Origin: Burkholderiaceae bacterium
GTDB lineage: Bacteria > Pseudomonadota > Gammaproteobacteria > Burkholderiales > Burkholderiaceae_E
Assembly: GCA_023954015.1 (NCBI GenBank)
Contig: JAMLIS010000003.1
Coordinates: 1-64,000 of the forward strand
DNA: 64,000 bases
Direction of reading: 5' to 3'
Positions 40,106 to 49,871 of this stretch are shown here, piece by piece (within the stretch, counting starts at the first letter, position 1; each line of letters begins with the position of its first letter). The notes below the pieces were generated by a model that ran no database searches, was not told the origin of the DNA, and worked only from the letters and a program-made list of their open reading frames with translations. The translations under genes and the position numbers were made by a program.

Positions 40106-40847
40106 CGCTCGGACGCCGATCGGACGTAACCCGCGCGGCGAAAAGATAGCCGACGCCGCGCACCGACTTGACGAGCTTCGGATCGGCCGGGTCGCGCTCG
40201 ATCTTGCGGCGAAGCCTCCCGACCAGTACGTCGATCGCGCGGTCGAAGGGGCCCGCCTCGCGCCGGTACAGCACGTCCATCAACTCGTTGCGGGTCAGCG
40301 CGCGGTTCGGATGGCGCACGAAGGTGGCCAGCAGGTCGAATTCGCTCGTCGTGAGCGCCACGGAGGTGCCGTCGGGCAGCGCGACCGAGCGGGCGCCGAG
40401 GTCGATGCGCCAGCCGTCGAATTCGAAGCGCTCGGGCTGCCGGGCGGTGTGCGCCGCCGCCGGCTGCGCCGCCCCTTCGGGGCGCAGGCGTCGCAGGACG
40501 CTGCGCACGCGAGCCACCAGCTCGCGCAGGTCGAAGGGCTTCGGAATGTAGTCGTCGGCGCCGAGTTCCAGGCCGAGGATGCGGTCGACCGGCTCGCCGC
40601 GGCCGGTGACGATGATGATCCCGGGCACGTCGTCGCGGCTGCGCAGCTCGCGCGCGAGCACGAGACCGTCTTCGTGCGGCAGGCCGAGGTCGAGCAGCAC
40701 CAGATCCGCCCGATGCTCGGCCAGGTGGCGACGCATCTCGGCGCCGTCGGCCACCGCAGCGACTTCGAAGCCGAAGTCGCTCAGGTAGGCGCACAGCAGC
40801 TCCCGGATTCCTTCTTCGTCGTCGACGACGAGAATGCGTTCCGCCAT
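40092..40847 (-). CDS. OmpR-family response regulator
   Basis: A 251-residue DNA-binding regulator. The receiver (1-120) has the acidic pair in VVDDEE, phosphoacceptor Asp53 in LVLLDLGLPHEDG and the KPFD lysine. An Ala/Arg-rich linker precedes a winged-helix effector domain (about 150-240, LTTSEFDLLATFVRHPNRALTRNELMDVLY). It is the likely output of the hybrid kinase encoded directly after it. It lies 17 nt downstream of nrdJ on the same strand, so read-through from nrdJ is possible. Confidence 0.93.
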   Translation of the reverse strand: MAERILVVDDEEGIRELLCAYLSDFGFEVAAVADGAEMRRHLAEHRADLVLLDLGLPHEDGLVLARELRSRDDVPGIIIVTGRGEPVDRILGLELGADDYIPKPFDLRELVARVRSVLRRLRPEGAAQPAAAHTARQPERFEFDGWRIDLGARSVALPDGTSVALTTSEFDLLATFVRHPNRALTRNELMDVLYRREAGPFDRAIDVLVGRLRRKIERDPADPKLVKSVRGVGYLFAARVTSDRRPSDAAH

Positions 40848-40864
40848 CTCCCGTCAGGCGGCCG

Positions 40865-43762
40865 TCATCCGCACTCGCCCTGGTGTCCGCAGGCGGTGCA
40901 GAACATGCAGCCGTCGCGCCGGATGTACGCGTGCGCGCCGCACGACGGACACGCCTGGCCGGCGATCAGCGGCGCTTCGTTGCCGCCCGCCTGGGGCTTC
41001 TCGTGATCGGGCAGCGCGAGCGCGCCGGCCCCGCCGATCGCCCGGCCTTCCGAGTCGAGCAGCCCGAGTACCTTGAAGCGATTCAGCAGCAGCGCCGCGA
41101 TGTAGGCGACCGTGCTCGGCCAGACCTGCTGGCGCGACTCCCCGGGGACCTGCGCCCAGAACGATCCGTTCAGCTCGCCGAAGGCAAGCAGCTTGCGCAG
41201 CTTCAGGCCGATCCAGTTCACGTCGATCAGGTGCATGTCGATCGACAGCAGCTTGGCAAGCCCGTCGAGAGCGCGCGGATAGTCGCCCGAGAGCCAGATC
41301 GAGTAGGGCCGGCGCGTGCCGTCCGGCAACTGCAGTTCCTTCACGCCGATGACGAAGTCGTCGTTCGTGGCTGCATTGGCGACGTCCGCCGTCCACGACA
41401 GCGTGCCCAGCGGCCCGGACTTCGGCTCCTTGCGGAACATCATCGCGTCGACCATCGGCGACGGTTGCGCGTCCAGCGCCTCGAACATGCCGAGTTCCTC
41501 GCAGCGATGCCGAACGATCTCGGCGAAGCCGGCCACCAGCCCCGGCGTCCAGCGCATCTCGCCATTGGGCGGGAAGGGCATCTGCAGCGGCTGTTCGTCG
41601 CGGGTGCGGGCCAGCGCGTCGAGCTTCATCTTCAGCCAGGCACGGTCGTTCGAGCGCATGTCCATCGACAGCGCCTTGGCGATGGCGCCCAGCCCGCGCG
41701 GCTGCTCGTTGCCGTTGACCCAGGTCTCGAAGGGAACGCTGCGCAGGCCGGTCGTGCCGTCGGCGCGCGGATAGGGTTCCTCGGTCTGTCCGATGAAGAT
41801 GCAGAACGACGCGCGTTCGTCGAGCGGCTCGACCATGTACGAATACGCGAGGTTGCCGCCGGGCAGCTTCGGGCGACTGGGCCAGCGCAGCGACGACAGC
41901 GCCGGCTGCGGCACGCGCTCGATGCGCAGTCGTCGATCGGACTCCTCGGGAACGACCTGCAGGTCCTGCGGCTGCTGCGCGCTGGCCGAAGGTGCCACGC
42001 TGAGCACCGAGCCGATGACGCTGTTCGGTCGATAGGTGGTGATGCCCTTCAGGCCTGCGCGCCACGCCTCGAAATACAGCGTCTTGAATTCCTCGTACGG
42101 ATATGCCTCGTCGACGTTGACCGTCTTGCTGATCGCCGAGTCGATGTACGGCTGCACCGCCGCGCTCATGCGCATGTGGTCGAGCGCCGAGATCTGCATC
42201 GCGGAAACGAAGTAGTCGGGCAGCGCATTGGTGTCGTGCCCGAGGTGGCGCCACATCCGGTAGGCGAAGTCCTCGACCTGGTATTCGTGGCGGCTGCCGT
42301 CGGGCATGCGCTTGCGCCGCGTGTACGTCCACGAGAACGCCGGTTCGATGCCGCCGGAAGCGTTGCCCGCGAAGGCGATCGAGATCGTGCCGGTGGGCGC
42401 GATCGACAGCAGGTGCGAATTGCGGATGCCGTGCTCGCGCACGCGCTTCTTCAGCGCATCGGGCAGGCGCGAGGCGGCGTGCGGTTCGGCAAGCCACTGG
42501 TCGGCGTCGAACAGCGGAAACGCGCCGCGTTCGATCGCCAGCTCCACCGATGCCTCGTAGGCGACGTCGCGCATCGACTGCGCGATGCGCGCGGCGAAGG
42601 CGCGCGCATCGTCGGTGTCGTAGCGCAGCCGCAGCATCGTGAGCGCGTTGCCGAGCCCCGTGAAGCCCAGCCCGATGCGGCGCTTGGCCTGCGCCTCGCG
42701 CTCCTGCGCCTCGAGCGGCCACAACGTCAGGTCGAGCACGTTGTCGAGCGCGCGCACCGAGATCGCCACCGTGCGGCGAAAGCGCTCGAAATCGAAGGCC
42801 GGCTTCTCGCCGAAGGGATCGACGATGAAGCGCGTCAGGTTCAGGCTGCCGAGGTCGCAGCAGCCGTACGGAGGCAGGAACTGCTCGCCGCACGGGTTGC
42901 TCGCCTCGATGCGTTCGCAATACGAGAGGTTGTTGTCGCGGTTGACGCGATCGATGAAGATCACGCCCGGCTCGGCGTGATCGTAGGTGGAGGCCATGAT
43001 CTGGTCCCACAGCTCGCGCGCGCGCAGCCGGCGGTAGATCCACTTGCCTTCGGCGTTTCGGCCCAGTCCGTTCTCGTCGAAGGGCTGCACCTCGTGCACC
43101 AGCTCGAACTCGCCGTCGGCCTCCACCGCGCGCATGAACGCATCGGTGACCGCCACCGACATGTTGAAGTTCGACAGCGATCCGTCGTTCTTGGCGCCGA
43201 TGAACTCCTCGACGTCGGGATGGTCGACGCGCATCACGCCCATCTGCGCGCCGCGGCGCGAGCCGGCGGACTCGAGCGTCTCGCACGACTTGTCGAACAC
43301 GCGCATGTACGACACCGGACCCGAGGCGCGGGACAGCGTGCCCTTGACCAGCGCGCCGCGCGGGCGGATCGACGAGAAGTCGTAGCCGACGCCGCCGCCG
43401 CGGCGCATCGTCTCGGCGGCTTCCTGCAGCGCCGCGTAGATGCCCGGCGTGCCGGCCTGATCGTATCCCCATACCGCGTCGCCGATCGGCTGCACGAAGC
43501 AGTTGATCAGCGTGGCCCGGATGTCGGTGCCGGCGGCCGAATTGATGCGTCCGGCGGGCACGAAGCCGTGCTCCATCGCCCACAGGAACTCGCCCGCCCA
43601 GTGTTCGCGCAGCGCCTGCGGTTCGATCGACGCCAGCGCGCGCGCGACGCGCTGGCGCACCTCGTGGGCGTTCGACTCGTCTCCCTTGGCGTACTTTTCG
43701 CGCAGGACGTCGATCGTGACTTCCTGCTCGGGCAGGGCGGCGAGGATGTCTTCGATTTTCAT
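40865..43762 (-). CDS. nrdJ: Adenosylcobalamin-dependent ribonucleotide reductase (class II)
   Basis: A 965-residue class II enzyme that reduces ribonucleotides using a B12-generated thiyl radical, independent of oxygen. [42 protein letters not shown] and [22 protein letters not shown] belong to the catalytic barrel. The C-terminus ends in a zinc-ribbon-like CPSCGAH...[13 protein letters not shown]. The ATG at 43762 ([13 protein letters not shown]) is the family start; an upstream in-frame ATG adds an untypical leader. I found no cobalamin riboswitch motif in the leader. Its presence implies B12 uptake or synthesis. Confidence 0.96.
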   Translation of the reverse strand: MKIEDILAALPEQEVTIDVLREKYAKGDESNAHEVRQRVARALASIEPQALREHWAGEFLWAMEHGFVPAGRINSAAGTDIRATLINCFVQPIGDAVWGYDQAGTPGIYAALQEAAETMRRGGGVGYDFSSIRPRGALVKGTLSRASGPVSYMRVFDKSCETLESAGSRRGAQMGVMRVDHPDVEEFIGAKNDGSLSNFNMSVAVTDAFMRAVEADGEFELVHEVQPFDENGLGRNAEGKWIYRRLRARELWDQIMASTYDHAEPGVIFIDRVNRDNNLSYCERIEASNPCGEQFLPPYGCCDLGSLNLTRFIVDPFGEKPAFDFERFRRTVAISVRALDNVLDLTLWPLEAQEREAQAKRRIGLGFTGLGNALTMLRLRYDTDDARAFAARIAQSMRDVAYEASVELAIERGAFPLFDADQWLAEPHAASRLPDALKKRVREHGIRNSHLLSIAPTGTISIAFAGNASGGIEPAFSWTYTRRKRMPDGSRHEYQVEDFAYRMWRHLGHDTNALPDYFVSAMQISALDHMRMSAAVQPYIDSAISKTVNVDEAYPYEEFKTLYFEAWRAGLKGITTYRPNSVIGSVLSVAPSASAQQPQDLQVVPEESDRRLRIERVPQPALSSLRWPSRPKLPGGNLAYSYMVEPLDERASFCIFIGQTEEPYPRADGTTGLRSVPFETWVNGNEQPRGLGAIAKALSMDMRSNDRAWLKMKLDALARTRDEQPLQMPFPPNGEMRWTPGLVAGFAEIVRHRCEELGMFEALDAQPSPMVDAMMFRKEPKSGPLGTLSWTADVANAATNDDFVIGVKELQLPDGTRRPYSIWLSGDYPRALDGLAKLLSIDMHLIDVNWIGLKLRKLLAFGELNGSFWAQVPGESRQQVWPSTVAYIAALLLNRFKVLGLLDSEGRAIGGAGALALPDHEKPQAGGNEAPLIAGQACPSCGAHAYIRRDGCMFCTACGHQGECG

Positions 43763-43906
43763 GCGTGGGTTCCGTGTTTTCGCATATCGCAGTTGAGGGG
43801 AAGGTGCGAGGGCAAAGAGCGAGGAACGCCGCGGTGAAGCGGGCGGGGCGATCGGCATGCGATCGGGCGTGCGACCCCGGATTCGATCGCGCGTCCGCCG
43901 GACGCC

Positions 43907-43912
43907 ATTCTA
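43907..43912 (-). promoter_or_regulatory. Putative -10 element of nrdJ
   Basis: The minus strand reads TAGAAT within GCTAGAATGG, 145 bp before the nrdJ ATG, which implies a long leader. There is no good -35. The rest of 43763-43966 holds nothing recognisable. Confidence 0.35.
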
Positions 43913-43966
43913 GCTTCCGCGTGCCCGGCGCGCTGCTCGCGCGCGTGCCGAAAGCCGCGAGCCCTG

Positions 43967-44049
43967 GTACGCCGACCCGAAAGTATCGCAACATGAAAGC
44001 GCCGAATTCATCGCTTTCATTTTGTTGCGATACCTGCGGGTCGGCGTAC
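43967..44049. repeat. 83-bp near-perfect inverted repeat at the lapA stop
   Basis: The left arm reads GTACGCCGACCCG, AAA, GTATCGCAACA, TGAAAGCG. The right arm, reverse-complemented, reads GTACGCCGACCCG, CAG, GTATCGCAACA, AAA, TGAAAGCG. A 10-nt centre (CCGAATTCAT) separates them. The right end is the last base of the lapA stop codon. The composition is more AT-rich than its surroundings. It may be a long terminator hairpin, a stem that protects lapA mRNA, or a short palindromic mobile element. Confidence 0.9.
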
Positions 44050-44558
44050 TAGCTGCCCGGGCCGCGCATCGGGGACTCCCGCTCGCGGCGATCGCGGTCG
44101 TAGCGGTCGGCAAGCTCGGCCAGTGCCGCCGCCAGCGAGTTTCCCTGCAACTCGATGCTCGCCTTCAGCTGCGATTCGAGCGCGTCCAGTCGCGCCTGAA
44201 CGGCGCGCTCGATCTCCTCGCGCCGGTCGTCGCTGCGCGAGAAACGCGACTCGAGATACGAGCGCAACTCGGTGAACCGCGACGACTCGGCCTGGTCGGC
44301 GAGATCGCGCTGCGCCTGGATCTCCTTGCCGTGGCGGCGGGCCTCGAGCAGCCCCGACATCTGCAGGTAGACGATGTAGCCGAGCAGCAGCACGGTGACG
44401 AGCACGATGAACGCGAGCATCACCAGGCCGAGCGGCGCCTGCACCTCGGTGAAGGCCACCGACAGCACCGTGGGCGTGTTCAGCACCTGCCAGTTGACCA
44501 GCACGAACGCGACGAGCGCGCCGAAGACGAGGATGAACAGCAGCGAACGCAGCGTCAC
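44049..44558 (-). CDS. lapA: LapA-domain (lipopolysaccharide assembly protein A) membrane protein
   Basis: A 169-residue inner-membrane protein. TM1 is about 5-23 and TM2 about 42-65 (VMLAFIVLVTVLLLGYIVYL), followed by a cytoplasmic coiled-coil (70-155). The LapA domain protein of E. coli works with LapB in controlling LpxC turnover and LPS assembly. No lapB is adjacent, so equivalence is inferred from topology and the N-terminal LRSLLFILVFGALVAFVLVNW region. The stop lies inside the right end of the 83-bp hairpin. Confidence 0.83.
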   Translation of the reverse strand: MTLRSLLFILVFGALVAFVLVNWQVLNTPTVLSVAFTEVQAPLGLVMLAFIVLVTVLLLGYIVYLQMSGLLEARRHGKEIQAQRDLADQAESSRFTELRSYLESRFSRSDDRREEIERAVQARLDALESQLKASIELQGNSLAAALAELADRYDRDRRERESPMRGPGS

Positions 44559-44592
44559 GATTCGGCTCCGGGGGGCGGCGGATCCGATGGAT

Positions 44593-45009
44593 TCAACGCG
44601 ATGCGCGCGGCGTTGTCAAAGGGGAGTCGCAGCGCTCGACGCGGATGGTGGCGAAGCTTTCGGCCAGTCCGGCGACCTGGGCCAGCGGGCGGCAGCGCCC
44701 GTCGACGCAGAAGCGGTACGGCTGCGCATAGGGCGAGATCGCCAGCACGAGCGCCTCGTGCGTACGCGTTCGCGGCGCAGGCGCATAGTGCCAGACGCCA
44801 TCGCGCAACACCGCGCCCGGGGGCGGCTCCATGCCGGCGCCGCTGCCCTCGATGCGCGCTTCGACGAGCACCAGGCCTTCGTCCACGACGCGCCAGTCTT
44901 CTTCCCAGCTCGTCTTTTCGATCGAGTGTACCCAGCCGAGCGTGAACGCGAGCACCGGGACGAATGCCCGCACGGCCTGGTCGACGACCAGGCACACGCC
45001 GACCGTCAT
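44593..45009 (-). CDS. DUF1850 protein linked to the TAXI-TRAP transporter
   Basis: A 138-residue protein. A short hydrophobic N-terminus is followed by the DUF1850 pattern LGWVHSIEKTSWEEDWRV, EARIEGSGAGMEPPPGA and APRTRTHEALVLAISPY. Genes of this family commonly follow fused TAXI-TRAP permeases, but their role is unknown. The ATG at 45009 overlaps the permease stop by 4 nt, supporting coupling. The last residues are Arg/Thr-rich and unremarkable. Confidence 0.87.
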   Translation of the reverse strand: MTVGVCLVVDQAVRAFVPVLAFTLGWVHSIEKTSWEEDWRVVDEGLVLVEARIEGSGAGMEPPPGAVLRDGVWHYAPAPRTRTHEALVLAISPYAQPYRFCVDGRCRPLAQVAGLAESFATIRVERCDSPLTTPRASR

Positions 45010-47105
45010 GCGGTTCCCCCGCGGTTCGGGCGGCTGCGCCGCCAGCGCAGCGCATGCACCGCGGCGAACACCGCGCACAGTGCGAAGCCGAGGTCGTCGG
45101 TGAGCGGAATCGCCGCCACGAGCAGGAAAGCGCCCGCGACGGCGAGGATCCGTTCCCACCACGGCAGCTTCGTCGCCAGGAAACCGATGCTCGCGGCGCC
45201 CCACAGGCCGATCGCCAGCAGCGCCTTGAAGACGACGTAGGCAGTGTCGAACACGGTGCCGGTCTGCAGCATCAACGCGGGGTCGTAGACCGCCATGAAC
45301 GGCACGACGAACCCGGCGATCGCGATGCGCATCGCCTGCACGCCGATCGACAGTCCTGTCGCGCGTGCGATCGGCGACGCCGCGTACGCGGCGAGCGCCA
45401 CCGGCGGTGTCAGGTCGGCCATGATCCCGAAATAGAAGACGAACATGTGCGAGACGATCAGCGGCACGCCCATCGCGAGCAGCGCCGGTGCGGCGAGCGA
45501 ACTGGTGATGATGTAGTTCGGTATCGTCGGGATGCCCATGCCCAGCACCAGGCAGGTGATCATCGTCAGCACGAGCGACAGGAACAGGCTGTGTTCGCCC
45601 AGCCGGATGACGAAGCCGCCGAAGGTCGTCGCCGCTCCGGTCAGCGTCATCACGCCGATGATCACGCCGACCAGCGCGCAGGCCACCCCCACCGGCAGCG
45701 CATTTCGCGCGCCTTCGGCCATGCCGTCGAGTGCCTGGCGAAGCACCGTGCGTCCGCCGCGCACGACGAGGTTCACCGCGACCAGTGCGGCGATGACGGC
45801 AACGATTGCGGTGATGCCGTATTTCAGGAAGCTCGACGACAGCAGCCCGAGACCGACCCAGAAGATCACGCGCAACGCCATGTGCGAGGTGCGCACCGCG
45901 ATCGCCATGCCGAAGATCAGGATCACCGTCGCCGCCAGGCCGACGGTTCCGGAGAACAGCGGCGTGTAGCCCGAGAAGAGCAGCCAGACGAGCGCGGCGA
46001 GCGGCAGGATCAGATACCAGTTGCCGCGGATCGCGGCCCATGCGTCCGGGCATTCCTCCTTGGGAAGCCCGAGCAGGCCGAGGCGACCCGCCTCGAGATG
46101 CACCATCCAGAACGCGGTGGCGAAGTACAGAAGCGCCGGAATCAACGCCGCCTTGACGATCGAGACGTAAGGCACGCCGATCGTCTCCGCCATGATGAAT
46201 GCGACCGCTCCCATCACCGGCGGCATGATCTGCCCGCCCATGCTCGACGTCGCTTCGACACCGCCGGCGAAGGCAGCGCCGTAGCCGAAACGCTTCATCA
46301 GCGGGATCGTGAACTGGCCGGTGGTGACGACGTTGGCGACGCCCGACCCGTTGATCGTACCCATCATGCCCGACGCGACGACGGCGACCTTTCCCGGACC
46401 TCCGCGCGTGTGACCGACGGTGCCCATCGAGAAGTCGGTGAACAGCCGGATCATGCCGGCCTGCTCGAGGAAGGTGCCGAACAGGATGAACAGGAAGATG
46501 TAGGTCGACGAGACGTAGGTCGGGATTCCGTAGATGCCTTCGGTGCCGAAGGACATCTGGTTGATGACCTGGTCGAGGCCGAAACCGCGATGCGCGAGCA
46601 CCCCGGGCAGGTAGTTGCCCCACAGCGCGTACGCCAGAAAGAGCGCGCAGATCAGCGGCAGCGCCGGTCCCATCATCCGGCGCGTGGCTTCGAACACGAG
46701 CACGAGGGTGGCGATGCCGACCGCCACGTCGAGTTGCGTGAGGTCGCCCGAGCGGACGATCAGCTCCTCCTCGAAGATCCAGTGGTACAGGCCGAGCGCG
46801 AAGCCGACGATGCCGATCGCCCAGCCGAACGCCCTGGCGCGGTCGTGTCGCTTGCCGAACCCGGGCAGCATCACGAAGGTGAGCAGCAGCAGGAAGCCCA
46901 CGTGCAGCGAGCGCATCACGATGCTCGACAGCGGCGCGTAGGCGGCCGTGTACACCTGGTATGCCGAGAACGCCACGCCGATCCCGTAGACCGCCCGGCG
47001 CTGCCCTTCGGTCGCGCTGTCGGGGACGTGCGGATCGCCCGGCACTTCGGGATTGCCCGGCACTTCGATTTCGACGGCCTGCGGAGCTTCGGTCTGTGCT
47101 GTCAT
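45006..47105 (-). CDS. TAXI-type TRAP transporter fused permease (DctQM fusion)
   Basis: A 699-residue polytopic inner-membrane protein with roughly 15-18 predicted helices. The N-terminal quarter corresponds to the small DctQ subunit and the remainder to the large DctM subunit (GSGVANVVTTGQFTIPLMKRFGYG, GGVEATSSMGGQIMPPVMGA). It imports an organic acid with sodium or proton coupling, using the TAXI binding protein encoded upstream. The substrate is not predictable from sequence. It is flanked by the binding-protein and DUF1850 genes. Confidence 0.93.
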   Translation of the reverse strand: MTAQTEAPQAVEIEVPGNPEVPGDPHVPDSATEGQRRAVYGIGVAFSAYQVYTAAYAPLSSIVMRSLHVGFLLLLTFVMLPGFGKRHDRARAFGWAIGIVGFALGLYHWIFEEELIVRSGDLTQLDVAVGIATLVLVFEATRRMMGPALPLICALFLAYALWGNYLPGVLAHRGFGLDQVINQMSFGTEGIYGIPTYVSSTYIFLFILFGTFLEQAGMIRLFTDFSMGTVGHTRGGPGKVAVVASGMMGTINGSGVANVVTTGQFTIPLMKRFGYGAAFAGGVEATSSMGGQIMPPVMGAVAFIMAETIGVPYVSIVKAALIPALLYFATAFWMVHLEAGRLGLLGLPKEECPDAWAAIRGNWYLILPLAALVWLLFSGYTPLFSGTVGLAATVILIFGMAIAVRTSHMALRVIFWVGLGLLSSSFLKYGITAIVAVIAALVAVNLVVRGGRTVLRQALDGMAEGARNALPVGVACALVGVIIGVMTLTGAATTFGGFVIRLGEHSLFLSLVLTMITCLVLGMGIPTIPNYIITSSLAAPALLAMGVPLIVSHMFVFYFGIMADLTPPVALAAYAASPIARATGLSIGVQAMRIAIAGFVVPFMAVYDPALMLQTGTVFDTAYVVFKALLAIGLWGAASIGFLATKLPWWERILAVAGAFLLVAAIPLTDDLGFALCAVFAAVHALRWRRSRPNRGGTA

Positions 47106-47187
47106 GTCGGGCGGCGAACGAAAAAGGGACGCGTTGCGCGTCCCTGGAGAAGAGCGGGCCGCAAGCGGCTCCCGCCGGCGTTCCTGC

Positions 47188-48144
47188 CTATTTCAGGACG
47201 CCTTTTTCGCGATAGTACTTCTCGGCGCCGGGATGCAGCGGCACCGGCATGCCTTTCGTCGCATTCTGCAGCGAGATCTGCTTGGCCGCCGCGTGCGCGG
47301 AAACCATCTGGTCGAGATTTTCGAAGAGCGCCTTCGTCATCTTGTAGCCGAGTTCCTCGGAGACGCCCTCGTGCGTGACGAGGAAGTTGGCGATGGCGGC
47401 GGTCGGCACGTCGGCGGCCTGCCCCTGATAGGTGTTGGCGGGAATCATCGCCGACTGGTAGGCGGCGTCGCCCACCTTGGCCACGACGTCGGCCGGGATC
47501 GGCACCACGACGATGTTCACCGAGGTGGCCAGGTCGCGGATCGAGGCCACGCCCAGGCCGGCGGACTGCAGGGTGACGTCGAGCTGGCGATTCTTGATGA
47601 GTTCCACCGACTCGCCGAAAGGCAGGTATTCGACCTTGGCGAAATCGCCGTAGGTGAGCCCGGCCGCCTTGAGGATGGAGCGGGCATTGAGCTCGGTGCC
47701 CGACTTGGGGGCGCCGACGGAGATGCGCTTGCCTTTCAGGTCGGCCATGGTCTTGATGCCCGAATCGGCCGAGGCGACGATCTGGATGTAGTTGCTGTAG
47801 GTCGCCGAGACGCCGCGCAGCTTGTTCAGCGGCGTTTTGAAGCCCGCATCGGCGTCACCCTTCCAGGCCAGCGAGAGGGCATCGCCCAGCGTCAGGGCGA
47901 TCTCGCCGCGACCCGCCTGCAGCAGATTGAGGTTTTCCGCAGAAGCCTTGGTCGATTGCACCGTGGCCTTGGCGGTAGGAATGGCCTTGCCGTAGATCTG
48001 CGTCAGGGACACGCCCAGCGGATAGTAGATGCCGCTGGTGCCGCCGGTGAGCACGTTGATGAACTGCTGTTGCGCAAGAGCGCTGCCCGCGCCGGCCAGC
48101 GACAGCGCACAGGCGGCAACAAGAGTACCGAGGAGACGTCGCAT
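47188..48144 (-). CDS. TAXI-family TRAP solute-binding protein
   Basis: A 318-residue periplasmic protein with a Sec signal peptide (1-24, cleavage near SALAQ). FINVLTGGTSGIYYPLGVSLTQIYGK and DLKGKRISVGAPKSGTELNARSILKAAG are TAXI signatures. The ATG at 48144 was chosen because the signal peptide starts there and an AAAGGAACG site precedes it. It lies upstream of the fused permease with an 82-nt gap. It delivers an unknown anionic substrate. Confidence 0.94.
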   Translation of the reverse strand: MRRLLGTLVAACALSLAGAGSALAQQQFINVLTGGTSGIYYPLGVSLTQIYGKAIPTAKATVQSTKASAENLNLLQAGRGEIALTLGDALSLAWKGDADAGFKTPLNKLRGVSATYSNYIQIVASADSGIKTMADLKGKRISVGAPKSGTELNARSILKAAGLTYGDFAKVEYLPFGESVELIKNRQLDVTLQSAGLGVASIRDLATSVNIVVVPIPADVVAKVGDAAYQSAMIPANTYQGQAADVPTAAIANFLVTHEGVSEELGYKMTKALFENLDQMVSAHAAAKQISLQNATKGMPVPLHPGAEKYYREKGVLK

Positions 48145-48562
48145 GCTTCGTTCCTTTGGGTGATGGAGCGGAAGGTGGCGCAAATGGTAACGGCGACCGC
48201 GGTTCCCGCAGGCCGGATCGACGCGATGATCGGGGATATCCCCTAGGAGGCTGTCGGACTATGGACAGGGGTCGCGTTCGAGCCAGAAAGCCGCGAGGCA
48301 AGGCGCCGGTTCCGGTCGATAGCCGTAGCTATCGACCGGGTTCGGCAACGCCGCATCGCGGCTTTCTGGCTCGAACCCGCAGGGCAGAGGACGGCAGGGC
48401 GCATTGCGCGGCCGCGAGAACGAAGACGACGCGCGCTTCGCGCGCGCACCGGCGCTGCTGCGCTTCTCGTCTGCGCAAAGGCGCGCCCGCGGCAGGCGGC
48501 CCGCGCCTTCGCCGGAGAAACACCTGCTTGCGTGAGGAAACCCTCCTCGAGCATCGCGAGCG
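48145..48562. other. Intergenic region between the two TRAP clusters
   Basis: A 418-bp region with no conserved gene. It holds the likely promoter of the TAXI operon (TACCAT on the minus strand in GTTACCATTTG), a 12-bp palindrome GGGGATATCCCC (48232-48243) and a 101-bp imperfect inverted repeat (48276-48376). A further GC-rich segment rich in short repeats (GCGCGCTTCGCGCGCGC) runs up to the dctM stop. The segment 48244-48545 has the look of a dispersed intergenic repeat. Confidence 0.55.
48276..48376. repeat. 101-bp imperfect inverted repeat, possible dispersed element
   Basis: The outer arms GTTCGAGCCAGAAAGCCGCGA and their complement are perfect over 21 bp. The inner arms around CGGTCGATAGC flank a 4-nt centre, and the part between is only partly complementary. 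It sits between dctM and the TAXI binding-protein gene. The form (about 100-bp palindrome in an intergenic space) resembles a MITE or an extended terminator. Confidence 0.8.
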
Positions 48563-49846
48563 TCAGAAATTCAACGCCCTCGGCAGCCACAGCGACAACT
48601 CCGGCACCGCGATCAGTGCCGCGAGCACCACGAGCATCGCGAACACGAACCAGATCACCCACGGCACGGTCTGCTCGATGCGCACCCCGGCCAGGCGCGA
48701 GGACACCATCAGGTTCACCGCCAGCGGCGGGGTGAACTGCCCGATCGACACCATGTAGGTGAGCAGTACGCCGAACCAGACGGCGTCCCAGCCGAAGCCG
48801 CGCACCAGCGGCAGCAGCAGCGGGACGAAGATCAGGAAGATCGAGATTCCGTCGAGCACCATGCCGGTGACGAGCAGCACGGCGACGATCGCCACCAGCG
48901 CCCACCACGGGCCCATCCCGCTGTCGAGGATCGCGCGCGTGAGCGGATCGGCGATGCCCAGCGTGCTCACCGCGTAGGCGAAGATGCTGGCGAGCGCCAC
49001 GACGATCATGATGACGCCGGAGACCTCGGACGATTCGATCAGCGATTCGACGATCTCGCGCACGCCCATCGTGCGGTAGACGAATACGCCGACGAACAGG
49101 CCGTAGAAGACCGCGACGACGGCGGCTTCGGTCGGCGTGAACCAGCCCATGCGCATGCCGCCGAGAATCAGCACCGGCGCGAACAGGCCCCAGGCGGCTT
49201 CGCGCAGCGCACGCAGGAACGGCGGGCGTTCGATGTCGGCTTCGCCGGCGCCGAAACGGTGGCGTCGCGCCAGCCAGATTGCCGGGGCGATCAGCGCGCA
49301 GCCGGCGAGCAGGCCAGGTACCAGCCCGGCGGCGAACAGCGCCGGCACCGAGGCGCCGGGCACCATCACCGAATAGACGATGAACGCGATCGACGGCGGA
49401 ATCAGGATGTCGGTGGCGGCAGCAGCGCCGATGACGCTTGCCGAATACGCCGGCGGGTAGCCGGCGCGCGCCATCGACGCGAGCATCACGCCGCCGACGG
49501 CGGCGGCGCTCGCGGGCCCCGAACCCGAGATCCCGCCCATGAACATCGCAACGCCGATCGCGACCATCGGCAGCATGCCGGGTCCGCGGCCGACGATCGC
49601 CAGCGCGAACTGCACCAGCCGATGCGCCACGCCCGAGCGATCGAAGACGGAGCCTACGAGCACGAACATCGGCAATGCGAGCAGCGGGTATTTCGCGATG
49701 CCGGCGTAGAAGTTGTTCGGGATCGACAGCCAGCCGAGATCCGCCACGCCGATCGCCAGCGATCCGCCGAGCATCAGCGCGACGCCGATCGGCACGCCGG
49801 CCAGCGTGAGCGCGACGAAGAGCGCGAAGATCGCGACGTCGATCAT
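48563..49846 (-). CDS. dctM: TRAP transporter large permease DctM
   Basis: A 427-residue inner-membrane protein with about 12 helices. Family signatures are ALPMFVLVGSVFDRSGVA, FMGGISGSGPASAAAVGGVM and DILIPPSIAFIVYSVMVP. It forms the ion-coupled translocation channel of a DctPQM TRAP system with the two genes upstream. The start codon lies 25 nt after the dctQ stop. The substrate is unknown. Confidence 0.95.
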   Translation of the reverse strand: MIDVAIFALFVALTLAGVPIGVALMLGGSLAIGVADLGWLSIPNNFYAGIAKYPLLALPMFVLVGSVFDRSGVAHRLVQFALAIVGRGPGMLPMVAIGVAMFMGGISGSGPASAAAVGGVMLASMARAGYPPAYSASVIGAAAATDILIPPSIAFIVYSVMVPGASVPALFAAGLVPGLLAGCALIAPAIWLARRHRFGAGEADIERPPFLRALREAAWGLFAPVLILGGMRMGWFTPTEAAVVAVFYGLFVGVFVYRTMGVREIVESLIESSEVSGVIMIVVALASIFAYAVSTLGIADPLTRAILDSGMGPWWALVAIVAVLLVTGMVLDGISIFLIFVPLLLPLVRGFGWDAVWFGVLLTYMVSIGQFTPPLAVNLMVSSRLAGVRIEQTVPWVIWFVFAMLVVLAALIAVPELSLWLPRALNF

Positions 49847-49871
49847 CGGTCGTGCGCCCGGCGAAGCGGGT

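Noticed and set aside
43763-43966. Possible cobalamin riboswitch in the nrdJ leader
   Set aside because: The minus-strand leader has no B12-box-like core, and the nearby palindrome lies outside the expected arrangement.
44395-47378. Long plus-strand frames opposite the TAXI-TRAP genes
   Set aside because: They are His/Arg/Asp-rich shadows of membrane-protein genes, whose hydrophobic codons give charged antisense.
48156-48758. 200-codon plus-strand frame across the palindromic region and dctM end
   Set aside because: It reads through the inverted repeat and the antisense of dctM, and the peptide is Arg-rich with no domain.
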